This document shows, piece after piece, positions 39,181 to 48,380 of a DNA stretch of 64,000 nt (position 1 is the first letter of the stretch; each line of letters begins with the position of its first letter). The notes beneath the pieces are model-generated. The model saw only the letters and a program-made list of their open reading frames with translations. It had not been told where the DNA came from and made no database searches. Made by a program: the position numbers and the translations under genes. The stretch comes from an uncultured Flavobacteriaceae bacterium. GTDB taxonomy: Bacteria; Bacteroidota; Bacteroidia; Flavobacteriales; Flavobacteriaceae. The stretch is taken from assembly GCA_947497145.1 (NCBI GenBank), contig CANMFQ010000018.1:31879-95878 (forward strand). Reading direction: 5' to 3'.

Positions 39181-40725
39181 ATGACAAATGCCCATAAGGA
39201 TGCTTTGTTCGTGCTGGTAAAATCACTTTCTAAGTCCGAAAAGCGACAATTTAAGCTTTATGTAGGCCGATTAGGAGTAAATACTGATGCAAAATTTATA
39301 GCTTTATTCAATTTGATGGATAAAATGAAAGACTACAATGAGAAAACCATTTTAGCAAGTGGCATTGTAAAAAAGTCCCAACTTTCAAATCTTAAAGCGC
39401 ATTTATACAAGCAAATATTAATTAGTTTACGCCTCAACCCAGTAAATCAAAATATTCGAGTTCAAATTCGTGAGCAGTTAGATTTTGCTACAATATTATA
39501 TCAAAAAGGCTTGTACAAACAGAGTTTGAAAATTTTGGATAAGGCAAAGAATGTAGCTATTGAAAATGAAGAAAAAAATATAGCTTACGAAATTGTAGAG
39601 CTTGAAAAAATTATTGAAACCCAATATATTACTCGTAGTATTCCTGATCGGGCTGACGAGTTGGCCGTGCAAGCAAAAGAACTTTCTGCTCATAATGTGA
39701 TGGCGAGCAAGCTTTCAAATTTATCATTACAACTCTATGGTTTAATGCTAAAGGTGGGCTATGCACGTAGTGATGAAGATATTACCAACATTAAACACTA
39801 TTTTGAAAAGCAATTGCCCAAATACAATATAGAGAAGCTTGGTTTTCGTGAAAAACTATGGCTTTATAAGGCACATTTATGGTATAGTTTTTTGATTCAA
39901 GATTTTCTTTCTTGTTATAGGTACGCCAACAAATGGGTTGATCTTTTTTATCAGCATAAAGATATGATTTATTTGAACCCTGTGTTTTTTTTAAAGGGCA
40001 ATCATTATCTACTAGAGTCATTGTTTTATGTAAAGTATAAATCACAGTTTAAAGTTATCCTCAATAATTTAGAGGATATTGTAGAAAGTAAAGACTTTCC
40101 TAAGAATGACAATATTGCCTCTTTGGCCTTTCTGTACACTAATTCTAACAGATTGAATTTACATTTTTTGGAAGGGACTTTTGAAAAGGGGCTTTATTTG
40201 GTAAAAATTATAGAATATGGTATCAATAAACACAAAGACCGCATTGATGCCCACCATATCATGCTATTATATTATAAAATTGCCTGCTTGTATTTTGGTA
40301 TGGGTGATAATAAGCTATGCATTCAATATCTTAAAAAAATAATTAATAATAAGAACTTAAAAATGCGAGAAGATTTGTTGTGCTTTGCTCGTGTTTTAAG
40401 TTTGGTAGCGCATTATGAGGCTGGTATGGATTACCATTTAGAAGTACAGCTTAAAAGTACCTACAAGTTTCTTTTAAAAATGGATGACTTGCACGAGGTA
40501 CAAAAAGAAATGATTAAGTTTTTACGGAATTTGGGGAATATTTACCCTAGCGAATTGCGTAACGAGTTTCAAAAACTACATAGTGAGCTTAAGAAATATG
40601 AAGACCATCCGTATGAAAAGCGTGCCTTTTTATATTTAGATATTATTTCTTGGTTAGAAAGTCATTTAGAAAATAAAACAGTAGCTCAAATTATTCAAGA
40701 AAAGTCACGAATCCAAAACCGATAA
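39181..40725 (+). CDS. Large alpha-helical (TPR-like) protein of unknown function
   Basis: A 514-aa, almost entirely helical soluble protein beginning MTNAHKDALFVLVKSLSKSE. TPR-like helix pairs are visible, for example YQKGLYKQSLKILDKAKNVA (about residues 103-122) and IACLYFGMGDNKLCIQYLKK (about 363-382). It has no enzyme motif, signal peptide or membrane segment. Similar proteins recur in flavobacterial genomes without an assigned role. It is divergent from leuA, and the DMT transporter follows 3 bp after its stop. Confidence 0.8.
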   Translation: MTNAHKDALFVLVKSLSKSEKRQFKLYVGRLGVNTDAKFIALFNLMDKMKDYNEKTILASGIVKKSQLSNLKAHLYKQILISLRLNPVNQNIRVQIREQLDFATILYQKGLYKQSLKILDKAKNVAIENEEKNIAYEIVELEKIIETQYITRSIPDRADELAVQAKELSAHNVMASKLSNLSLQLYGLMLKVGYARSDEDITNIKHYFEKQLPKYNIEKLGFREKLWLYKAHLWYSFLIQDFLSCYRYANKWVDLFYQHKDMIYLNPVFFLKGNHYLLESLFYVKYKSQFKVILNNLEDIVESKDFPKNDNIASLAFLYTNSNRLNLHFLEGTFEKGLYLVKIIEYGINKHKDRIDAHHIMLLYYKIACLYFGMGDNKLCIQYLKKIINNKNLKMREDLLCFARVLSLVAHYEAGMDYHLEVQLKSTYKFLLKMDDLHEVQKEMIKFLRNLGNIYPSELRNEFQKLHSELKKYEDHPYEKRAFLYLDIISWLESHLENKTVAQIIQEKSRIQNR

Positions 40726-40728
40726 CCA

Positions 40729-41592
40729 TTGCCTGTAAAGAGAAATCTTCATTTCAATCATTTACTTGAAATTAATTTGGCCATGCTATTCATTAGCACC
40801 TCTGGGGCATTGGGTAGGTATATTCAATTACCAGTAGCGGTAACTATAGCTTCAAGGGCAATTTTGGGTTTCCTTTTTTTGTTCATTTATTGCCGTTTTA
40901 AGGGTATTTCTTTTAAAATAGCAACAAGTGATAGGCCATTGATAGTGTTAAGCGGTGTATTAATGGGGTTGCATTGGATAACGTATTTTTATGCCCTGCA
41001 AATGTCAAACGTGGCCATAGGCATGCTTTCTATGTTTACCTATCCCGTTTTGACTGCATTTTTAGAGCCTGTGCTACTGAAAACAAAATTTCAAAAAATT
41101 CACCTATTATTAGGAGGTTTGGTGTTGCTAGGAGTTTATTTTTTAATACCTGATTTTGATTTAAGTAACTCGTATACACTTGCTATTATGTTGGGCGTTT
41201 TATCGGCTTTGGTTTATGCGTTGCGTAATTTGTTGATGAAATCAAAAGTGGCTAAGTACAATGGGTCAATGTTAATGTCATATCAAACTGCGATTGTTGG
41301 CTTTTTGTTATTACCGGCGTTCTTTTTTGTTGATATGCCTGTGTTTTTGACGCAATGGAAAGCTATAGTGACATTAGCTTTACTGACTACTGCTATTGGG
41401 CATACCTTGTTTTTGGCAAGTTTTAAGCATTTTACCATTACTACTGCCAGTATTCTAAGTAGTGTGCAGCCCGTTTATGGTATTATAATTGGGGCTATTT
41501 TTCTTTCAGAAATACCTTCTTGGTCGACTATTTTTGGCGGTATCTTAATTTTAACGGCGGTAATTGTAGAGAGTGTACGTACGTATCGTTGA
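40729..41592 (+). CDS. DMT-superfamily (EamA) transporter
   Basis: A 287-aa membrane protein with about ten TM helices arranged as two EamA repeats (first about residues 10-135, second about 145-285). Typical strings are SGVLMGLHWITYFYALQMSN and SSVQPVYGIIIGAIFLSEIP. It is probably an exporter of metabolites or amino acids, with substrate unknown. The start is TTG 40729-40731, 3 bp after the upstream stop, so translation is likely coupled. Confidence 0.88.
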   Translation: MPVKRNLHFNHLLEINLAMLFISTSGALGRYIQLPVAVTIASRAILGFLFLFIYCRFKGISFKIATSDRPLIVLSGVLMGLHWITYFYALQMSNVAIGMLSMFTYPVLTAFLEPVLLKTKFQKIHLLLGGLVLLGVYFLIPDFDLSNSYTLAIMLGVLSALVYALRNLLMKSKVAKYNGSMLMSYQTAIVGFLLLPAFFFVDMPVFLTQWKAIVTLALLTTAIGHTLFLASFKHFTITTASILSSVQPVYGIIIGAIFLSEIPSWSTIFGGILILTAVIVESVRTYR

Positions 41593-41922
41593 GTGAACAT
41601 TTGAAAACGTATTCCGCTTGTAATTTGATTAAAAATAATCGCTAGCTGTGGTACACTGATTTTAAGTCTTATTACAAAATTTTATCTTGAAATATTACCT
41701 AACTATATTGGCTACAAACTATATGCTACAGTAAAAATCACTTTGAATTGGAGTAGAATTTATAAAAAGATCATGTTTTGTGGTCAAACACTACAACCTT
41801 TTTTAAATTATTGATTTTTTTAAAAGAGGAGGGAGTGTAATCTGAAATTACTAAAAGTGGATTCAGAAAATCATCTTATGTCTATAAACATTTTTATATA
41901 TTTACTGAAAACAATCTAGATA
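41593..41922. other. Leader region of the retron operon
   Basis: 330 bp without a supported gene. It contains an AGGAGG at 41827-41832 with no good start after it. A 13-codon ORF (ATG 41878-41880, TAG 41917-41919) is in frame with, and ends directly before, the TTG start of the WGR gene. It may be a leader peptide or chance. No clear promoter was identified. Confidence 0.4.
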
Positions 41923-44900
41923 TTGAAACTCGTTAAGCAAAAGAAATTATTTTTTTCAGAAGGTAATTCAGATAAGGTATATGAGGTAGATTTATGTGAG
42001 TCTGGTTCAGATTTATTTGTAGTTAATTTTCGCTATGGTAGGAGGTTGTCAAGTTTAAGAGAAGGGACAAAAACAATTTTTCCTGTTTCTTATAATGAAG
42101 CATTGATTGTATTCGATAAACTTATAAATAGCAAGAAAAAAAAAGGGTACAAAGAACACTATAGTAAACAAAGTAGTTCGATTGTTGAAAAAACAGAAAA
42201 TCAAGAACTCAATACTAAAAGAGAAGAAACTATTTTAAACTATCTAACGCAGGCCAAGAATGGAACGTATACACGAAACTGGAAGATTTCAAGAGTAATA
42301 CGTAGAGCCGGTGTTTTAAAAATAAAATCAGCTTCTAAAGTAGTACCCTATTTTTTAAATGCTGAGGATGATTTTGAGCAATATAATGCTATTTTTACTT
42401 TAGCTCAATTAGAGGATACTTCCCATGCAGAAGCTATTTATACTGTTTTTAAAGCACATGGTTTTAAAAGTAAAGTAGGTAGAATTGCTGCTGCTTATTT
42501 GTTGTTATATGGTAATGAATCATTACAATTGAAAATTCAGGATGCGGCAACACAAAAAATACCCAATGATATTCAAACAGCCACACCAGATTTACTGTTG
42601 GGTAGTTTAGCAATGCATGCGGTTAAAAAGGTTGATATTGATGCCGCATTAGTCTATTATGTGTATTTGTATAGTTATAAAAATACTGCTATGCGTGTAG
42701 CTTTGTACTATTATATAGAGCAATTACCTTTAGAAGTAAATACTTTTAAATCAATACGGTATATTTATAGAGCTGCCCAATTACTAAAAGATTTTTCTTT
42801 TTTAGCGTTAATTTCAAAAACAATAGCCATAAGTAGAGGAGGGTATACCGGCTATTATTTTAATTGGGGTAACGATTGGGGTACTGTAAATGAAGAAAAA
42901 ATAAAGGAAAACCCTAGAATAGCTTTTTCTGCAAAAACGAAGTTTTATTTTAATAGAGAAACGTATTCATATTTGTATCAACTAGGTAAAAGTAATGCTG
43001 AAGATTATCTTTCTTTTGCAACGGCTTTACTTTGTGCTATTGATGACAAAAAGGACAATCAAAAGGAAGAAATAAGCTATAGTTACGAATATACAAATGG
43101 TACCTATAAGAGTACGAAAATCTACTATCCAAAATACGATAAATTTATTGCTTTAATCTATATCTTATATGGAGGAGGTGAGCGATTGTTACGGCTAAAA
43201 AATAGATGGTATTACACACAAGTAATTGATGTGGATAATCCTCCGAGAGAAGAAGCATTTTCAGAATTATGGAATGATCAACCCACTAAAGTGCTTCATA
43301 TTTTGGCACATGCTAAGGCGGAAGAATCCGTTCAATTTGGCTTGCGAATCATTAAAGATAACCCACATTTTTTAGAAGATATCCCCCAAAATTTATTTGT
43401 TAAATTAGTTCAGCACTATCATCCCAAAGTCATTGATTTGATGTTGCATGTTTTGATTGATAAATATGACTCTCAACAACCAGAAAGTGAAATTTTAATT
43501 AGTTTATTGAAGTCACAAAATGAAAAAGCTATAGAAAAGGCCCTTCATTGGTTAGAGACGTATGAAACAGCGTATTTTGAAACCCCCGATTTTGTTAGCT
43601 CATTATTATTAACAGGAGAATTAGAGGTGGTTTATTATTTGCAAGAGCGATTTAAAGAAGAAAAACCATTAATAAGTTTATTGAAAATCAAATCATTGCA
43701 AGCTTTTTTTGATGTTCCTGCTGTTTTTGATTATGATTATTTAATTGCGGTGAATGAACTTATTGGACATACACAATTTGGAGTTTTATTTAGAGAAGTT
43801 CCTAAAGATGAGATTATTGCATTAGCAGCTTCAAGTGCTTTAACTAACAAGCTCTTTGCTGCTAATTTCAGCAAATTCAATAGGGTTCCTGCTTATGAAT
43901 TATTTAAAGATTCATTGGATGGGTATATCGATTCAGATGAAGAAGTACTACGAAAAGTAGGGGTGGAATTGATAGGCCATTTTCCAGAAGAATTTTTATT
44001 AGAAAATCAAGAAAAGGTGTTTTCATATTGTTTTTCAAAGCATTTAGAGGTAAGAGAAGCTATTCAGCCCAGTGTAAAGCGATTAGCAACGATAAATAAA
44101 AGTTTTGAAGAACGACTTTTTCAAAAATTAATACAGACAATTGTTGATGCCGAGATATACGAAGGAATTCATGAAAGTAGTTATAAATTGCTAAACCAAT
44201 ATTATAGTACAGAAATTGAATCTCTTTCACATGAATATATAATGGCATTTGTTTTATCAGATTATGAATTTGCTCAAAAAATTGGCACGCCTTTGTTTTT
44301 TAAGCATATAGACCTGAATCAGCTAGATATGAGAACGCTTGTGAATTTAGGTCACAGTCCGGTTCGATCAATACGCGAATCGTTGCTTTTATTTTATAAT
44401 GCGAATGGTTCAAGAATTAATTATGAATTAGAAGAAGCGCTGCATATTTTTAATTCTGATTGGGAAGATATAATTCAAGGAGCTTGTGATTTTTTTGAAA
44501 ACAATGTTGAACCAAAAAATTGGACCATTGACTTGTTGCTATTTGTTTGCGATCATACTAAAGAAAAAGTGCAGGCTTTCGGTAGAAGGATGATCACATC
44601 TCATTTTGGAGAAGAAAAGGGCTTGTCGCTACTGTTAAAATTACAAGAGCACCCTGCAAAGGATATGCAATTTTTTATCACGAATTATTTGAATGGATAT
44701 GCTAAAGATAATGTATCGGTAATCTTAAAATTAGCACATTTTTTTAAGACAAACTTATTTCATATTAACTCAAGTAGAGCTGCCAAGACAAGAATTTTTA
44801 GTTTTTTAGAACAAGAATCGGTTAAAAATATAGAGGTAGCACAAATGACGGTTAAATTGCTAACTGAAATTATGGGAACTACAATTTTAAAAGATAAAAA

Positions 44901-44979
44901 TCATTGTATTGATATTCTTTTAACCATACAAGAAACGCACCCAACCATTGAAATTCCTATTTTAATTCAATCACTTTAA
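41923..44979 (+). CDS. WGR domain protein with HEAT/ARM-like repeats (retron accessory protein)
   Basis: A 1,018-aa protein. Residues 1-~85 are a WGR domain (LFFSEGNSDKVYEVDLCESG, then VVNFRYGRRL), a nucleic-acid-associated fold also found in PARPs and MolR proteins. The rest is a long helical solenoid with HEAT/ARM-like periodicity, for example EDDFEQYNAIFTLAQLEDTS (about 147-166). It has no visible catalytic motif. The start is TTG 41923-41925; the frame is closed just upstream by TAG. The SWIM protein follows 5 bp after the stop, then the ncRNA and the reverse transcriptase. This ARM + winged-helix/SWIM + RT order is the architecture described for type XIII retrons. It is probably part of the effector or sensor module. 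Confidence 0.85.
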   Translation: MKLVKQKKLFFSEGNSDKVYEVDLCESGSDLFVVNFRYGRRLSSLREGTKTIFPVSYNEALIVFDKLINSKKKKGYKEHYSKQSSSIVEKTENQELNTKREETILNYLTQAKNGTYTRNWKISRVIRRAGVLKIKSASKVVPYFLNAEDDFEQYNAIFTLAQLEDTSHAEAIYTVFKAHGFKSKVGRIAAAYLLLYGNESLQLKIQDAATQKIPNDIQTATPDLLLGSLAMHAVKKVDIDAALVYYVYLYSYKNTAMRVALYYYIEQLPLEVNTFKSIRYIYRAAQLLKDFSFLALISKTIAISRGGYTGYYFNWGNDWGTVNEEKIKENPRIAFSAKTKFYFNRETYSYLYQLGKSNAEDYLSFATALLCAIDDKKDNQKEEISYSYEYTNGTYKSTKIYYPKYDKFIALIYILYGGGERLLRLKNRWYYTQVIDVDNPPREEAFSELWNDQPTKVLHILAHAKAEESVQFGLRIIKDNPHFLEDIPQNLFVKLVQHYHPKVIDLMLHVLIDKYDSQQPESEILISLLKSQNEKAIEKALHWLETYETAYFETPDFVSSLLLTGELEVVYYLQERFKEEKPLISLLKIKSLQAFFDVPAVFDYDYLIAVNELIGHTQFGVLFREVPKDEIIALAASSALTNKLFAANFSKFNRVPAYELFKDSLDGYIDSDEEVLRKVGVELIGHFPEEFLLENQEKVFSYCFSKHLEVREAIQPSVKRLATINKSFEERLFQKLIQTIVDAEIYEGIHESSYKLLNQYYSTEIESLSHEYIMAFVLSDYEFAQKIGTPLFFKHIDLNQLDMRTLVNLGHSPVRSIRESLLLFYNANGSRINYELEEALHIFNSDWEDIIQGACDFFENNVEPKNWTIDLLLFVCDHTKEKVQAFGRRMITSHFGEEKGLSLLLKLQEHPAKDMQFFITNYLNGYAKDNVSVILKLAHFFKTNLFHINSSRAAKTRIFSFLEQESVKNIEVAQMTVKLLTEIMGTTILKDKNHCIDILLTIQETHPTIEIPILIQSL

Positions 44980-44984
44980 CGCTT

Positions 44985-46613
44985 ATGCAGTTTAAATTTA
45001 AATATGGCGGTACAAGTAATGTGCACAACAGTAGTAGTGCCACTGCTGTTAGCTTTGCACCTGATGTGTTAAGAGAGCCTACTTATTTTGTTGGAACATT
45101 AGACAAAAAAATTCCTTTTAGAGAAGCAATGTCAACTTTGCATCATGTTGTTACTGCCGATTTTAATTTTCAGCCTAAAGATAATTCAGCATATTTAGCG
45201 TGGTTAAAAAGCCAAGAACAAGTATGGTTAGCAGAAGCTGGTAGTGAATTATCATCATTAAACCTTGAAATAAAAAGGGTACAGGAACAGTTGAAAGGTT
45301 TGCGGCATGAAAGAGAAAAGATTACAGCTCCTTACTATAAGGCACAGCGTGCTTATTTTAAATACTTGTATGTAAGAGATTATGCCGCTTGGATGGTGTT
45401 AGATCCTGTAATTACGGTACATCCTGATCAGGTGTTTTTTGAGTGTTTTAGTAAAGACGAATCTGTTTATGGGAAGTTGTCCTGCAGTTACGATGTTTTT
45501 AAAAACATCAGTGAATTTGAATGTGGTACAACAAATATTGATTATTCTAAGAAATTATATCAGGAATTTCAAAAAATACGAACATATAAAGAAACAGATT
45601 TTAAGATAGATCCTAAAGGCTTTGATGTTAAAACCACGGGTGAAGAAACGTATAGAGAAGTAAAAATTGATTTACCCGATAGCTGGGTGAGAGGTTTTTT
45701 ACAGGTAAGTACGGCTATGACCAGTAAGTTAGTATCTTTTGAACTACAACCTATTGATATTTCAAATTTCATTTCGGTTTTAAAACGAAACAAAGAGCGA
45801 AAAGGACCTCGGTCTATTAGATATATATTAAAGCCAGATCAACCTATTACTGCGGTTTTTGAACCCTGGAATATTGAGGTGAAATGTTTACAATCAAAAT
45901 ACCAAGGTGCTGAAGAAAAGGAAATTAGAGTGTGGGGTCGCCGACGAATACAACTTCTTGAGCGCTTGTTACCTATTACCAATGCAATTTCCGTACATCT
46001 TTTAGGAAGTGGAATGCCGTCATTTTATACAGCACATTTAACCAATGAAATGTATTTTACGTTAGGACTTTCTGGTTGGACAGCAAACGATTGGACACAA
46101 TCTAGTCAATTAGATCTGTTAGCGCCTAGGAAGCAGGCAGCTGCAACTACTATGCAAACCATTTATTTAGAATTGCGCAAGCATTGGTTTGGTACCGCAC
46201 AACAATTAGCAAATACACTAAATTTAGATGAGCAAACCGTTAAAAATTCCTTAGCCACATTCACGCAAGCCGGAAAAGTAATATATGATTTAAAAAATAA
46301 GGTATATCGTATTCGAGAGTTGAAACGAGAAGGAATAGATATCGATTCGCTACGGTTTTCAAGCGAAACAGATAAGGAAGCTTATAGGTTGATGGAAAAT
46401 GGCGCGGTAGCACAATTGCATTCAACTACTAAAAAAAATACCATTCAACTCACAGCCTTGATTAGTGATAAATACAAAACTATGGTTTTAATTGATGAAG
46501 ACCTTCAAATTAAAGACGGAGATTGTAGTTGTGCGTTTTATCAACAAAATAAAATGATGAAAGGACCTTGTGAGCATATTTTAGCAACAAGAATAACTTT
46601 TGATAAGAACTAA
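44985..46613 (+). CDS. Winged-helix SWIM zinc-finger protein (retron accessory protein)
   Basis: A 542-aa protein. A coiled coil lies around residues 75-105 (SLNLEIKRVQEQLKGLRHER). A winged-helix-like segment follows at about 388-450 (LRKHWFGTAQQLANTLNLDE; SLATFTQAGKVIYDLKNKVY). The C-terminal SWIM zinc finger reads GDCSCAFYQQNKMMKGPCEH, that is C-x-C-x(n)-C-x-H (about 513-531). SWIM domains bind DNA or proteins. ATG 44985 comes 5 bp after the WGR gene stop, so the two are co-translated. It is the second conserved partner of type XIII retrons, placed directly before the msr-msd RNA. Its biochemical role in defence is unknown. Confidence 0.85.
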   Translation: MQFKFKYGGTSNVHNSSSATAVSFAPDVLREPTYFVGTLDKKIPFREAMSTLHHVVTADFNFQPKDNSAYLAWLKSQEQVWLAEAGSELSSLNLEIKRVQEQLKGLRHEREKITAPYYKAQRAYFKYLYVRDYAAWMVLDPVITVHPDQVFFECFSKDESVYGKLSCSYDVFKNISEFECGTTNIDYSKKLYQEFQKIRTYKETDFKIDPKGFDVKTTGEETYREVKIDLPDSWVRGFLQVSTAMTSKLVSFELQPIDISNFISVLKRNKERKGPRSIRYILKPDQPITAVFEPWNIEVKCLQSKYQGAEEKEIRVWGRRRIQLLERLLPITNAISVHLLGSGMPSFYTAHLTNEMYFTLGLSGWTANDWTQSSQLDLLAPRKQAAATTMQTIYLELRKHWFGTAQQLANTLNLDEQTVKNSLATFTQAGKVIYDLKNKVYRIRELKREGIDIDSLRFSSETDKEAYRLMENGAVAQLHSTTKKNTIQLTALISDKYKTMVLIDEDLQIKDGDCSCAFYQQNKMMKGPCEHILATRITFDKN

Positions 46614-46633
46614 AAAAAATATACTTTTGACAT

Positions 46634-46865
46634 GGTAGTAATAAGATAAAAACCTTGCAATCTGATTGGTGGATCGCCAATCTTGCTTACAGATACCGAA
46701 CGCGTCACTGACTCGAACTTAACTTGTGAAATAGGTACTAGTATGCCATTTCCGGTTAGACTTCTACGAAGTGAAATAGCATACTAGTACCTATTTCACT
46801 GGAGTTGTTCAATTCAGTCATTAGAGTTGTACGAAGGGAATCGAAAAAAACATCTTATTGCTACC
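46634..46865 (+). ncRNA. Candidate retron msr-msd non-coding RNA
   Basis: The ends pair as an a1/a2 stem: GGTAGTAATAAGAT (46634-46647) with ATCTTATTGCTACC (46852-46865), 14 bp with one G-U wobble. Next comes an msr-type hairpin, GATTGGT-GGATC-GCCAATC (46664-46682). Then a long msd-type hairpin has a perfect 21-bp stem, 46726-46746 (GTGAAATAGG...) with 46779-46799 (...CCTATTTCAC), and a 32-nt loop. Short extensions (AACTT/GAGTT, GAAC/GTTC, GACT/AGTC) lengthen its base. The RNA ends 12 nt before the RT start codon, as in known retrons. A possible priming G is 46657 in CCTTGC just after a1 (inference). Confidence 0.85.
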
Positions 46866-46877
46866 TTTTTTTATTGT

Positions 46878-48380
46878 ATGAGAAATTCAGCCGAAAGAAG
46901 ACAAGAAATATACGACAAGATTAAAGAATCTTCAAAGCAAGAATACATTCTTTCAGAAATGAAGCGTTTGGGCTTTTGGGATGATAAAAATGTTGATTTT
47001 GAAACTGTTAAGCAATTTTTTGAGGAAGAACGAGAATTATCTAAAAAGCTACAAAAACTCGTCAGTGAGAAAAAAATTATTGAAAACCCAGAATTATTTT
47101 TAGCCAATAAACATAAAGAACGTAAACTAGCTTCAAAAGAGAAGCAGAAGGAAACAAAAAAGCAAAGAGAAAAATTACGTATTCAAAAGGCTGAAAAATG
47201 GAAAATCTCTAAAGAAAGTGATATTATTTATGTTGGTGAGGGCTTTTCTCATCAATTAAATAATAAGACATCGTCAATAGAACGTTTGCAATCCCAACAA
47301 TTACCTATTTTACACACGGCACTAGATTTGGCAAGGGCGATGAAAATTTCACTTGGTGAGTTGCGTTTTTTGACTTTTTCTAGAAAAAACTCAAAAATAA
47401 GCCATTATAAGCGTTTTAAAATGGCAAAAAAATCTGGAGGTTATCGATTGATTTCTGCCCCTATGCCAAGGCTAAAAAATGCACAACATTGGGTGTTGGA
47501 AGAAATTTTAAATAAGGTAGCGGTTCATTCAAAAGCCCATGGATGTAGAATTGGAAAATCTATAAAAACCAATGCTTTACCACATGTGGGAAAAGATGTG
47601 GTAATTAATCAAGATTTAAAGAATTTTTTCCCAACAATTACCTACCAAAGAATTAAAGGTGTTTTTGAATCATTAGGATATTCGCATCAAGTGTCAACCT
47701 TACTAGCATTGTTATGTTCTGAACCTAAAATTTTAGATATATCCCTATTGGGAGAAAATTATTTTTCGCAGCGCAGTGATCGATTTTTACCACAAGGATC
47801 ACCTTGTAGCCCTGCTATTACGAATATAATTTGCAGGAAGTTAGATTATAGAATGGAAGGATTGGCGAAAAAATATGGTTTTGAATATACACGTTATGTT
47901 GATGATATTACATTTTCGGCAACAAAAGATCAGTATACCAATATAACCAACATACTTAAATATTCTCGTAAGATAGTTCAGGATGAAAATTTTGTATTAC
48001 ATCCTGAAAAATTACGAATTATGAAACGTAATAATCGTCAAGAGGTAACTGGAATTGTAGTTAATGAAAAAGTGAACATACCTAAAAAATCTTTAAAACG
48101 ATTTAGAGCATTATTGTTTCAAATAGAGAAGGATGGTATTGAAGGTAAGGTGTGGAATAAAGGGTTTAATGTACTGGCGGAAATAGATGGTTATGCAAAT
48201 TTTATTTACCAAATAGATCAACAAAAAGGGGTTGTGTATAAAAAAAGAGTCGGGGAAATTCTTAAAAAATATAATTATAAAGACGAACAAAGAAAGTTAA
48301 GCCCTTTAAAACCAAAAGCTACTTCATTTTTTAAGCTAATAAAAAATAAGCTTTCCTCATTATTTGGGGTGAAACCCTGA
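46878..48380 (+). CDS. Retron reverse transcriptase (type XIII-like)
   Basis: A 500-aa protein. A charged helical N-terminal extension (1-~105, with KEKQKETKKQREKLRIQKAE) precedes the RT domain. Key retron features: SGGYRLISAPMPRLKNAQHW (RT1 region, about 184-203), the retron-specific NAxxH motif as NALPH (232-236), the first catalytic Asp in NQDLKNFFPTI (about 246), PQGSPCSPAITN (RT4), YVDD (340-343) and the VTG motif (390-392). A thumb with basic residues follows. ATG 46878 is chosen because the frame's earlier TTG (46827) lies inside the ncRNA. It primes reverse transcription from the RNA encoded just upstream to make msDNA. The stop abuts the convergent HAD gene with no gap. Confidence 0.93.
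   Translation: MRNSAERRQEIYDKIKESSKQEYILSEMKRLGFWDDKNVDFETVKQFFEEERELSKKLQKLVSEKKIIENPELFLANKHKERKLASKEKQKETKKQREKLRIQKAEKWKISKESDIIYVGEGFSHQLNNKTSSIERLQSQQLPILHTALDLARAMKISLGELRFLTFSRKNSKISHYKRFKMAKKSGGYRLISAPMPRLKNAQHWVLEEILNKVAVHSKAHGCRIGKSIKTNALPHVGKDVVINQDLKNFFPTITYQRIKGVFESLGYSHQVSTLLALLCSEPKILDISLLGENYFSQRSDRFLPQGSPCSPAITNIICRKLDYRMEGLAKKYGFEYTRYVDDITFSATKDQYTNITNILKYSRKIVQDENFVLHPEKLRIMKRNNRQEVTGIVVNEKVNIPKKSLKRFRALLFQIEKDGIEGKVWNKGFNVLAEIDGYANFIYQIDQQKGVVYKKRVGEILKKYNYKDEQRKLSPLKPKATSFFKLIKNKLSSLFGVKP

Noticed and set aside
46827..46877. Longer reverse transcriptase from a TTG at 46827
   Set aside because: The extra 17 codons lie within the a2 end of the ncRNA; ATG 46878 directly follows it and begins the conserved helical region.
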